From Zopfochytrium polystomum (lineage: Eukaryota; Chytridiomycota; Chytridiomycetes; Chytridiales; Chytridiaceae): DNA of 64,000 nucleotides. The translations under genes were made by a program, and so were the position numbers. The first letter of the stretch is position 1. Each line of letters opens with the position of its first letter. Positions 31,701 through 44,100 of the stretch are shown piece by piece. Location of the stretch: assembly GCA_025765615.1 (NCBI GenBank), contig JAIVFJ010000214.1, positions 1 to 64,000 of the forward strand, read 5' to 3'. The notes beneath the pieces were generated by a model. That model did not search any database, had not been told where the DNA came from, and was given only the letters and a program-made list of their open reading frames with translations.

Positions 31701-34700
31701 AGCCACCGGTCCTCGCCGAGGTGCATCCGCCAGTACCCGTGCACAGACTTGTCGATTGGCTCGTCCGTCTCCATAGATCCGTCTTTGAATGCCGACCGCC
31801 CAGGGTATCCCGGGACGCCTTCAAAGTAGAGTGGGGCGACACGCGCGAGAGCGTCCATTCGGACGAGTGTGAGACAGCCGGAAAGACAGGTCGTCGTGCC
31901 GAAGAAGTCGTGGAATGTCTTTTCGAGAACCTGGATGCGCAGGTCTAAGCAGCGACCGCGAGGCGCCAACGTATGAGTTGATTTCAAAGAAGTAAATGGG
32001 AAGTACAAATCTACTTACACTCCGTGGCCTGCATAATCTCGAGCATGTTGCTCCCCTTTGTCCTGACGGTTGTCAGACCGGTCATGGCCTCGCACTGCTT
32101 TCTCCTGCTCATGTCGACCATCAACGCCTCGAGGGCATCATCAAACACGTTCATGTCCGAGTCCATAAACAGGATGAACTTTTCCAGTTCCCTGCCAGCC
32201 GACACTTCGTACATTTCGCGGATCTCCTCGGCCTTCTCGCGCGCAAGCAGCGCGCCGTAACCTTGCGCATGCCGCTTACCGCCGTGCGGGAACCGACAGA
32301 TGGTCACATGGACGCCATCAATCAGGCACTGCAGTCGATCCGGGTACGGCGGTGACTGCTTCGACAGGACTCCGCAGAACGCTTCGTACTCTTCAGTTTC
32401 GCGGTCGTCGTCAAACGCAACAATCACGTGCATCAGGTGCTTCGGGTATCTACGGGATTGAGGCGTAAGGGGGTGTCGATGTATGAACAGAAGAAATTAA
32501 TGAGGCCCTCACTTTAGGTTACAGATACTCTTTACGGTCCTTTGCAGCACGTCCGGCTCCTCGTTGTAGACTGGAATTACGGTGCAAACAATCCCGCGGT
32601 GGGCGTCGCCTTGTTCGTAGCTCTCCTCTCCGGCGCCCTTCTTGCCCTTTCCCCTCCTCCTCACTAACCCCCTCGTCAGGGTCGCGACGGGCACCTTGGG
32701 CTCCTCCTTGACCAGCTTCTTGCGCCAAACGGGCGTGATGCCATAGTAAAAGCAGTACCCGAGTCCAATCCAAAACTCGCAAAACACAATCACCGTGTTC
32801 AGCACCGACAGCCCCAGGAATCCGTAGAACCCGACGCTGGACAGGAACTCTTGCACCGCGCGCGTCCGCCAAAACATCGTCAGCCGGTACGCTCCGCCCG
32901 CCACGTCCGTCGCGTTCTGCGCACCAAGCACGTGCTCCGCCGCGCCAGGGAACGCAGAGTCACCGACGTTGACCCACAGCGACCCAGGGTCCAGCACGTA
33001 CGCACCAAGGTCGACGAACGGCTTGGCAAACACGAGGAGCACGAAGGCTTGCAGCAGGACGATCGCGGATGAGACCGTAAGGTTGAGGATGCGCGTCTTG
33101 CCCGGCTGTGCGCGTCGGTTCGTCGCTCGGTGCACGGCCAGAACTGATTGCATGACGAGCGTCACACCAAAGATGATTTGGAAGTACGAGATGCCGACAA
33201 TGATTGCGCCCGTAGTCGTCTGTGCAACGTTGATGGGGAGAGGCGGCCCCGTACCATTTTCAGTGGAGAGCTTCGCAAAGTAACTGGAGAGCTGGATGGA
33301 CGGGACTGAAGATGTGTGAAGGGAGGGATTGTGTTTTCCGTTAGCAAGAGAATACCCAATTAGCAATTCACAACATCAGAGAAGAGTTGCTTACGATCGT
33401 TGTATCGACTGATGGATGTTCCCAGGCAGGTCTCCATGTCGATGATGGTGAACTCACACAGCGGCACCTGCTGCACCATCTGCTCCAGAATGTCAGCGTT
33501 GGCGGGAACCAAGTCGTGGTGCAGCGAAATGATGCCCGGTGTGTTGTCCTTATCGTCGAACAGGTGGAGTCGACTGAACAGCGCACCAGGGTCCTCCGCA
33601 GACTTGTACACCATCATGGTGTCGCGTGAATCGAAACTCCAAGTGACGGGGATGTATCCGAAAGCCTGCGAATTTGAAGGTAGGAAATTTTTAGCTGAGT
33701 TTCGAGTCCATCCCCACACCCCTCCACGTACCTGTGCCACTGCCAGCGTCCTCTTATTGTAGTTGCCATAGGGCGACCTAAACAGCTTCGGCGCCACACC
33801 CGTTGCCGACGCAATCGCGACATGCGCCAAAGTCAAATCCGCAAACAGCTGCTCGTCCGACAGCGTCGTCAAATCCTTGTGATAGTACGTGTGGGCGCCG
33901 ACGACGTGGCCCTCCTGCACCGCGCGCCGCACGTACCGCGCGTAGGTCGGGTCCTCCAGGTTCTGCGCCGTCACGAAAAACGTGGCTGTCACATTGTACG
34001 CCTTGAGCACGTCCAGCACCCGCGGTGTGATGCTCGTCGGCCCGTCGTCGAACGTGAACGTGAATGTCCCGTTCACCACGCACTCGTTGGTCGGGATCGC
34101 CACGCAGCCTCCGCAGTCGAGCGGGCACGAGTGGCACGTCTCGGACCGCTGCTCGCATCGTCCGTCACCACATTGTCCGCCAGTCGCGGCGCTGAGCGCC
34201 GGCCGGAGCTGCTCAATCTTGTTTGTCATCCACGTCGAGAGCCGAGGGATTGTTTGCTTCACTAACACCTGCCGGCTGAGGAGGCCGGGGAGTGCGGCAT
34301 TGTCTAGGACAGCGAAGGAGCGGGCGTGAAATTGATGAGACGGAATGCTTTGGCTGCGGACAGAGGCAGAGACATAGACTCACAGATAAGCTTCGGCTCG
34401 GTGTAGAGACGCTTCAGCCTGGTGTCGACATACTTGTCACGAACGGTTGGGCCACCTTGAAGCAACGTGCAGTGAGCGTACGAGCAAACAGGCGTAAGGT
34501 AACAACCATCCCAAAAACCGCTCCGCAACTCACCGACAAGCGCCCCAGGCAGAACATACTTGTTGTTCACGGGGTACGAAATGTTCAAGCCGCCGTGCAT
34601 GAGCATGCTGCACGGGTTCTTCGGAGACTGCGCGTCTATACCCGTGATGAACGTCACGTTGGCCGGGTTGTCGCCGAGCACGTAGTTGAGCTGGGACGTC

Positions 34701-36392
34701 GCAAACTCTGACGCCACCGTCGACAGCGCAGAGTCGCTCGTAGCAGTGTACTTGCTAATAACGTAGCCGAGGAGCGCTACGTTCATGCTGTCGGGAGCGG
34801 AAGTAAACTCGTAGTCTTGTTGCAAGGCCAGGTCGCGAATGAGGAGGCCACCTTGTTTTGGAGGTCGTATCAGATGTGAAAGCGAAACCAACCAAACAAA
34901 ACGCACGACCCACCTTTTGTAAAGAACGTGTACTCATCCCCCGGGTACGAAATGTTCTTGAACATGCCCTTGACACGGTTCCCGTAAAATGAGTTCATTC
35001 CGTCGGGCAGCGTCGTGGCCATCAGCACGTCCACGCCACGGTCCTTCATGTCCCAGTTGAAGCGGTAGTCCGGGATCCCGGAAAAGTGCGCGTCCTTCTC
35101 CGCTAGCCACGCCGTCTGCCGCGCTAGGGCAATGTCTTTGTAGCTCGTACCGTTCGTGCCCACCCCTGTGCCGTCCGTAGCTTTGTGCAGCCAGGCCGCG
35201 CCCCACGCCAGATCGTCAAGGTACCCCCACGGCGAGTAGATGAACGCGCCGTTCTCCGGCGGAATGTTCTTGTAGGCGAGCCCGCGGTACGTGTCGGCAT
35301 ATTGGAAGGCAGTTTTGGCCTTTTCGAGCAGCTGGTTCGAGTCTTGATGGACGAAGGAGGACGGCAGGGGAAAAAAATCGAGGAGTGACTTAGTTTACAC
35401 AGGAAGAGATTCACAATGCGGAAGTAGAGAACGAATGAAAAGATTCAGCAACGAACAAGTTTGGTTGACAGTCCGGAACAGGATGGACGCGGCCGCGAGT
35501 GCCGCGGCGGTCTCGCCGGCGGCGTCAGAGGCAGGAAGCTCCGTGCCCGCGGGGAATGTCGCGCGGAGGTTGTACGAAGCAATGTTAGCTGGGTTGTTCC
35601 ACGCAGATGCACGCTCCTTGGACGCAACCTGATTTCCGAGAAAGGCAAATACCGTTTACGGTTAACATTTTTATAAAACGCAGCTGCAATTTTTGGATCG
35701 ACCAACCCAAAAATATTAAGAAAAACAGAGAAGGTCGAGCAAGGAGAGCAACGAGTGCTGATCCCCACCTGCACCACAATCGCCGTGTTGTTCGGCACGC
35801 AGTTCATGAGGTAGTCCGTGCCCCACTTGATTGTGTCCAGCAAGTGCGCCGTTTGGTTAGCGGCTGCGAAGCCCTCGGGGAACTCGATGCCACCCCACGA
35901 GAGCGTCGTCAGCGTGAAAGCCAGCGGCAGCGTGTACTTGACGACCGACGTGCCCGAGTCGAAGTACCCGCCGACCAGGTCGAGCCCGACGTCCTTGCCG
36001 TCATCCAGCGCCGAGTCCATCATCATCGGGAACGCCTGGTGGATGGATGACGGCAGCCGCCCCGACCGCTGCGTGTCGAAGAACGTCAGCGCTTGCGTCA
36101 GGATCGACGCGTAGTCCGGCGAAACGCTGGACCCCAGCGCCGAGGCTGCGACGGCGGACGGCGAGGCAGAGATGGAGGCGGCCGTGGATGAGGAGGTGGT
36201 CACAACGGAACGGGTGGTAGTAGAGAAGGACGAGGACGAGGTCAAAGCGGTTGCCGATGACATGATGCTCAGGCTATCTGAAGCGGTTGCGCCGTCGGCG
36301 GCAGTGGTGAATGCCAGTGCGGCGACGGCTGCTACGGTGGTGGTGGTGCGGAAGGCATTGGCGAGGGACGCCAACGCCGTGGAGAGGTCCAT
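28779..36392 (-). CDS. GH9 + polysaccharide deacetylase + chitin-synthase GT2 + cellulose-synthase-like GT2 fusion
   Basis: Exons, right to left: 36392-35769, 35628-35457, 35342-34914, 34851-34534, 34455-34384, 34303-33732, 33665-33395, 33305-32513, 32449-32019, 31944-30070, 29965-29723, 29624-29168, 29085-28779; 2187 residues. Introns are 62-140 bp and all phases agree. After a signal-like N-terminus and Ser/Thr-rich linker comes GH9 (~98-550: QRSGRLP, DLVGGYFDSG, QLNYVLGDNP, YTEPKLIYNAAL). A Cys-rich CGDGRC segment precedes NodB deacetylase (TFDDGP ~622, HTYYH ~675, FRSPYG ~711, LHHD ~777). Three membrane spans lead to GT2-1 (VIPVYNEE ~1066, FMDSDM ~1180, LGEDRW ~1302, QRRRW ~1356). More spans lead to GT2-2 (VTCYKEP ~1693, LDDS, DCDM ~1781, CED ~1871, QQTRW ~1904) and about five final spans. 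GH9 and NodB would face outward and both GT2 domains the cytosol. The GH9 catalytic-base Asp is replaced by Thr. Confidence 0.85.
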
Positions 36393-37508
36393 CGGGTTGT
36401 TGGGTCAGCAGTAACCAGCGGTCGTTGAGGAAGCAGAGCTTGTCTTTCGCTGCTTTCTTCGCCGCCTTTGTTCTTTTTTAGCTCTTCTGCGTTTGCGATT
36501 AGAGAAACGACGTTATTAGTTTTGAGCGGGGGGCTTTTATGTAGTTTCTTTTGTTTCTCCCTCTTCTTTTCTTTTTTTTTTTTTTTTTTGGTGCTACGAG
36601 CAGCTCGCGACAGGCAAGCAATTCTTGTCGTCAGTCAGTCGTTTCCACGGGTTGAATAGGGCACCGAACGAGTCTTCTAGAACGGCCTCAGCGTCTCTCA
36701 CTACTCATACGCACTGACGTACACACACACACTCACATACATACACACAAACTCTGTCTGTCTGCGAGCCTCTTTCTCTGTCTCTTACTCTCTCCGCGGC
36801 AAATCGTTTTCTCGTTGACGCTTGTTATTATTTTTCTTCAGTTTTTTCCGGGATCTTCTATTTCGGGAACTCGATACGAAAAAAAAAAAACTTAATGCAA
36901 AAAGATAAACACGCGAAAATAGAACGAAGACAGAACCGCGAAAAGAAACTATAAAAAGAAGAAAAGCGGAAAAAATCATGCAAACTTTCAGATCTCGGAG
37001 GCTTGACCCGAAGGGTCAGAGTCATTCCTTGAAAGTTATCTGTTTTTAACTCTGGAGCCCAAAGAAAGAACCGAAGGCTAACGCCCATCGCGAAACAGCC
37101 AAGGGCTTAGGGCCAATTTTGGGCAGAAAGGAAAAGAATGTGAAGCAGACGGGCAGCAGACACGCAGGGAGAGACCGAAAAAAGGCACACTTGATGGAAG
37201 TGTTGGGTTGAGAGGGAGAGACAGAGAGAGCGAGAAAAGTTTGGAGAGAGTGAGAGAGTGAGAGAGTGAGAGAGTGTAGTGAGTGAGTGAGGGCAGCACG
37301 TCACGAAAAATTAAAAACCTTCGTGCGCGCAGTCAAAACAGGCAGAACTGGGATAAAGAAATAGCATCAGCGGTGGAAGAGCGAGCAACACAAGGAAAAC
37401 AGTACCCCCCGCCTGGCAAAGAGACACGCAGCAGCAAGCCGACACACAAAGTAGCAGCCGTCATAAGCCAGCACCAGCTCTTCACCAACTGTTGCAGTAG
37501 GTCGCAGT
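36393..37508. promoter_or_regulatory. divergent promoter region
   Basis: This 1.1 kb separates the start codons of the synthase fusion (minus) and the GH17 gene (plus), so it must carry both promoters. It contains pyrimidine and GA-rich tracts (for example GAGAGTGA repeats at 37245-37275). No clear TATA box stands out. Confidence 0.55.
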
Positions 37509-38384
37509 ATGAGCCAGCAGCAGAATCAGCATCAGGAAGGGAATCAACCCAGCCCTTCCGTGGAAAGCCCCACCGCCGCCGAGGTCACGCCCGTCAACGC
37601 AGCGTCGCCCGTGGCGTGGACCAACAACTCCGCCCACGTCATGTTCGACGTCTACGACAGCGAGGACGGCACCAGCGACCTCGGTGAAGGCGTCCTTGGC
37701 ACCAACGGGGCCTCCGGCACCGCCCAAGTCAAGCCCACCACCGACGCCACCGCTACCGCCGCCGCGAATACCGCTACCGCCGCCGCCTCTTTGCAGAGAG
37801 CTGACAGCCGTGCCGCCGCCGGCCCGCAAGCCTTGTCGTCGTCGATCCTGAAAAACTACGGCAGCACGCGCAACGACGGCGGCGGCGGCGGGGGTGCAAA
37901 GACCCCGCCGCTCAGCCGCTCGGCGATGGGGTCGACCGCCAGCCTCAGCGCGCTGGGCGGCGGCGGCGGGCGGCCGCAGCCGCCGCCGCCAATGTCGCGG
38001 TCGAACAACCAGTCGCGGAGCACGCTGTCCAGCGCCGGGCCGTCGATGGGGTTTCTCCGCGAGGACCCGGCCGCCGGCGGCAGCGGCGGTGGCGGCAGCC
38101 GAGCACCCAGTTTCGCAGGGGTCGGTGGTCGGCCGTCGATTAACCCGTCGATTCGGTCCGTCCCGAGCGCCATGTTTAGGAGCTTTGTGTCGCACTCGTC
38201 GTTTGTGCTACATCCTGACGAGGGCGGGCAGCAGCTTTCGGATGGCGGGTCGAGCAAAGGGAGTAACCCTTCTTCGAGGGGCTTGTCGTCGGTTGATCGG
38301 TTGAGGGCTTGTAAGTAGTCCATTGTGGCGTCTGGCTGTTGTTGTTGCGGCGAGTTGTCTCTGATCCAAATATGCGTGTTCGCC

Positions 38385-38416
<32 letters not shown>

Positions 38417-39563
38417 CTTCCCTTGCACTTCAACTTAACAGCGAAGAACGGCCGGGCCTTTTTCTTCCTCCTTGCCTTCCTCACGATCGCCGCTCTTGTA
38501 AGAAAGCTTTGCCCTTTTTGGTACCCACAGCGAGCAAACTGACTATGTTTTTTTCCCCCCACTTTCCCTCTCCATCCAGTCCGGCACCTTGACCGTCTAC
38601 TTCATCCGCTACTCCAGCAGCGCGGCCTCAACGCGCCAAAAGCCGCTGGACCTGACCATCAAGCTGGACTCGCGCCTGCACAAGTCCCTCTACGGCCTGG
38701 ACTACACGCCGCCCTTTGGCGGGCAATACGACCAAGGCTGCTACATCACGCAGCAGGACGTCCTCAACCACGTCAAGCTGATGTCGCAGCTGACGACGCG
38801 CATCCGGCTGTACGGCATGGACTGCCTCGTGGCGGACTTTACCCTGAACGCGGTGCGGCTGCTCAACGTCAACCTCAGCGTGGTGCTCACGCTGTGGGAG
38901 GACAACGACATTGCGATGATCACGCGGCAGCGCAAGGAGCTGTACCGCATCGTGGAAAAGTACAAGGGGCAAAACATCTCGTACATCTCGGTCGGCAACG
39001 AGGTGCTCTTGCGGGCGGCGGACAAGGGCGACGAGGCGGAGGTGTTTATGGGCAAGGAGCTGGACCAGACGCGGGCGTGGCTCAAGAGCAACGGGTACGG
39101 GCACATTTCGGTGGTGACGACGGACGTGGCGGACAGCTGGTCGGCGTACCCGGACATTATCAACCACTCGGACGAGGCGTGGGGCAACGTGCACCCGTTT
39201 TTCGCGGGCGTGCTGCCGGAGACGGGGTGGGACTTTGCGATAAAGTCGCTCAACTCGGAGGGCACGGGGCTCAACTGGATTTCGAACAAGACGGGCAAGA
39301 CCGGCATGATCAGCGAGATCGGGTGGCCGACGGCCCCGCTCAACGAGAGCTACCAGGCCAGTGTGCCGACGGTTCCCAACATGAACACGTTCCTCAACCT
39401 GTGGGTGTGCAGGGCGAACCAGGCGGGCATTAGGTACTTTTGGTTCGAGGCGTTCGACTGCCCGTGGAAAGAGGCGTTCAGTATTCGTGAGGCGAGCTGG
39501 GGGCTGTTTGATCGGAACTTGAACTTAAAGGACGGCGTCGTCATACCGCAGTGTGATGTGTGA
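37509..39563 (+). CDS. membrane-anchored GH17 beta-1,3-glucanase-type protein
   Basis: Exons 37509-38310, 38442-38497 and 38580-39563 encode 613 residues. Residues 1-270 are a low-complexity cytosolic N-terminus rich in Ser, Gly, Ala and Pro. A single membrane span (AFFFLLAFLTIAAL, ~273-295), split by an intron, makes a type II membrane protein. The outer domain is GH17: GLDYTPPFG, a TRIRLYGMDC strand, ISVGNEVL (acid/base Glu, ~427) and ISEIGWPT (nucleophile Glu, ~531). Family members cut or transglycosylate beta-1,3-glucan in the wall. Similar layouts occur in fungal Scw/Bgl2-like membrane glucanases. Intron 1 carries a 28-base T run near its acceptor. Divergent from the wall-polymer synthase fusion, which suggests co-regulation. 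Confidence 0.88.
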
Positions 39564-39688
39564 AACTAGAGCCGTCTTCACTCCTTCCTTTTTTTTCTGT
39601 TTCTGTTTCTATCCGGCCGCGCTTCTCTTTTTAGTATGGCGGGCCTCTCACACACACACTCCTTTCGTTTCACTTCAGCAATGCGATC

Positions 39689-40779
<1,091 letters not shown>

Positions 40780-40787
40780 TATAAAAA
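40780..40787 (+). promoter_or_regulatory. TATA box
   Basis: TATAAAAA sits in GC-rich sequence about 110 bp before a good leader-intron donor and 367 bp before the ATG of the downstream ligase gene. Confidence 0.65.
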
Positions 40788-40897
40788 GGCGGAGGGTAGA
40801 AACCACACTCCCCCCAGTCTGCCACCCACCATCCACACTCCCATTCGCACTTACGACTCGCTCCTTTGGCCAGCAGCAACAACAAGAGCAGCAGCAG

Positions 40898-41080
40898 GTG
40901 AGTAGTAACTGCGTGTGCATGCGTGCGTGTCTGTGTGTTTGTAGTATGTGTACGCACTGCGTGGTGTGTGCGTTTGTGTGCGTGAGGAGGGAAGGCATCG
41001 CGCGGGGAGAGCGAGAACCATGAGGTGACTAGTTGAAAATTCCTAATTCTCACCGAAACCTGCCTGCACTCCCCCCTCAG
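40898..41080 (+). other. probable 5'-UTR intron
   Basis: CAG|GTGAGT at 40897/40898 and a pyrimidine-rich CCCCCCTCAG acceptor ending at 41080 define a 183-bp leader intron between the TATA box and the ATG at 41147. Confidence 0.6.
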
Positions 41081-41146
41081 CACCCAAAGCTTTGCATCCA
41101 CACAAACCAAAAACAAAAAGGCAAACACAAAAACAAAAAAGGAATA

Positions 41147-44100
41147 ATGCTCGACCTCGACGACCTCATCATCATCGCGTGCACGACCTCGTCGCAAGGC
41201 TGCGGGCGAATTGCTGGCGGCGGCAGCCGGCTGTCGTCTCCGCAAATCAACTGGAGGCTGCTGCTCCTAGTCGGCACGCCCATCGTGCTGTTCGTCCTCT
41301 TGGCAATCACATTCTTCTGCATCGGGCGCCGGTCGTCGCAGGCAGAGGGCGGCAACAGCAACAACAACAAGAAGCCGGTGTTCCTCTTTGCGCGGTCGCG
41401 ACGCACGACAGCGGCCGAGACGGGGCGAAAGTCGCCATTCCACAGTTTGCTGGCGAAACTGACGCTGACGCGGACCAACTCTGACAAAGACCCGTTCGTC
41501 GTCGCGCTCGGCGGTGGTGGACGGAGCAGCTCCCCGGCGTTGACGCTGTCCAACGAAACGGCGCTCGTCAAACGGCTGTCGGCTGATTCCGGGGTGAAAT
41601 TTTCGTTTGGACCGGCGGGCGGCGGGGACGCGGCGAGCGAAGGCGACGACGGCACCTCCGACTCGCACAGCCGAACGGATTTCTCCCAGCGGACCGAGTG
41701 CTTCGAGCAAGACGCGGCACAACCTTTGGCGCGGCTTCTTCACGCGCAGAGCGACGCGCCGGCGGTGATGGCGAAAAACAACGGGTGCGGACGGCTCCCG
41801 CTCAGTCACTCCGCGCTGCACCGGTTCGTCACGACGTTCGACCTGGATCAGTCGCTGCGGAACGCCGCGGCGGCCATGGGGATCGCCGTCGGGTCCAGCG
41901 CCATTTTTTGGGACCGACCGGACCGCCGGCGCGTGGGCGTTGTTCTACCGGACTGCCCCGAGATGGTCGTGCTCCTGATGGCCATCATGAACTGCGCGAG
42001 CGCCGTGCCGATCAACGGCCACATGACCGCGGACGAGGTGATCGAGGAGCTCGACTCGCTCCACGTGCGGGTGGCGATTGTTGGGCAGGAGAACTCGGCG
42101 ACGGTCGGAGCGGCGCTCGCGCAGCGCGGCATCATCGTCATGACGCTCGTCCGGGACGTTTCCGTGATCGGCCTCTTCAGCGTCAAGCCGCTCCACTCCA
42201 GCAGCGGCTCGGGCGACGTCATCCAGCCCGTGGTCCCGGACGTGGACGACGAGCCCGCGGAGGGCGTGCCGCCGCACGAGCTGTCGTCGGAGGCGCTGGT
42301 GCTGCGGACGAGCGGGACGTCGGGCAAAAAGAAGACGGTCGGGTACAAGCTCAACACGCTGATCCTGGGGTCGACGCAGGTCGCAAAGTCGTGGGGGCTG
42401 ACCGAGTCGGACGCGTGCCTCAACATGATGCCGCTGTACCACGTCGGCGGGATCGTGCGCAACATGCTCGCGCCGCTGTTGGCGGGCGGCGGCGTGATTG
42501 TGACGTCGGGGTTCGACCCCATCGCGTTTTGGGACATTGTGGAGGCGGCCGGCGGGGTGGACTCGAAGGGAGTGCCGTCGTCGTCGACGGCGACGACGGC
42601 GTCCAAGCCGCCGACGTGGTACTACGCGGTGCCGACGATGCACATGGGGATCCTCGACGAGGGCCGGCGGCGGTACGGGCCGTCGATGGCGAAGCCGAGC
42701 GGCATCCGGTTGATCAGCAACGCGGGCGGCGGGCTCGCGCCGAGTTTGGCGGTGGAGCTGCGCGAGTTTTTCGCCGGTGCGACGGTGCTGCCGAGCTACG
42801 GCATGACCGAGTGCATGCCGATCGCAACGCCGCCGCTGGACTACAAGCTGGAGCGGCCAGGAACCAGCGGCATCAGCACGGGTAAGCAGTTTTTTGAGTG
42901 GGACGATTTCTCATGCTAACCTCCTCCCCCCCCCCCCCCCCCCCCCCCCGCTTTTGACTGCCTCTGCTACATATATCCAGGAGTCGAAATCGCCGTTTAC
43001 AACAGCGGCGAGCTCGCAAAGCCGCACGTCATTGGTCACGTTTGCGTGCGCGGCCCGCCGCTCTTTGACGGGTACGACGGCGACGCAAAAGCGACAGAGT
43101 TGTCTTTCAACAGCGACGGGTTCTTCGACACCGGCGATCTGGGGTACCTGGACGAGGACGGGTACTTGTTCATCACGGGGCGGTCCAAGGAGGTGATCAA
43201 CCGCGGCGGGGAGATCATCTCGCCGGTGGAGATTGAAGACGCGGTTCGCGCGCACGCGGGCGTGAAGGACGTGATCGCGTTTGTCGTGCCGCACAAGACG
43301 CTGCAAGAGACGGTCGGCATCGTGATCGTGCCCGCGTCGCCCGCGCAGCCACGCGTCGGCCTGCAAGAGATTCAGAGGTAGAGTACCGCCGAGCAGCGAC
43401 TTTCTTTACTCTTTCTTTCTTTTCTTGGGCTCTCGGTCGCACACACACAGACTCACACTGACACACACACACACACACACACACACACTCCTAAAAAAAA
43501 ATAAAAAAATAAAATAAAATAAAAAAATAAAGATTCGTCGCGGCGAGCCTCCACCCGTCGAAATGGCCGCAGGTCGTCGTGTACATGGACGACATCCCAA
43601 AGAACCTCAACAACAAGCCGCTGCGCATCAACCTCGCGAAGCGGCTCAACCTCGCCGAGCAGGAAGACAGCACGCCGCCCTTTGACCGCCTCTTTGAAGC
43701 CACCTGCCCGCCGCGGACGACCCCTCTCTCGGAGCCGATCCCGTGCCAGCCCGTCAACACCTCGCCCGACGAGCTCCGCGCGGCGCTGGAAAAAAAGATC
43801 CCGTCCATCGCCGACCAGGTCGCCTTCGTCCACGAGAAGCACTTTGTCCTCTGCTTCGCGTGCAAGCCCGAGAGCGTTATCGGCGCGGACGCGATCCGGG
43901 CCGCGCTGGTCGGCAGCGTGCACGACTACCTGGTGCCGACAAAGTTTGTGCCGCTCGGCGCGATCCCGCGGGACGAGAAGCGCGGGGGGGCGCCGGACTT
44001 TGCGGCGCTGAAAGTCGCCGCGGCCAACACACGCGAGCTGCTGACGGGGGACGAGAAGAAGCTGGCCGAGATCTTTCAGGAGGCGCTCGGGCTGGAGTCG

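Noticed and set aside
28779..36392. Alternative that the synthase locus is two or three adjacent genes
   Set aside because: No stop codon or intergenic spacer separates the domains, all phases agree, and two domains share one exon. It stays testable by transcript data.
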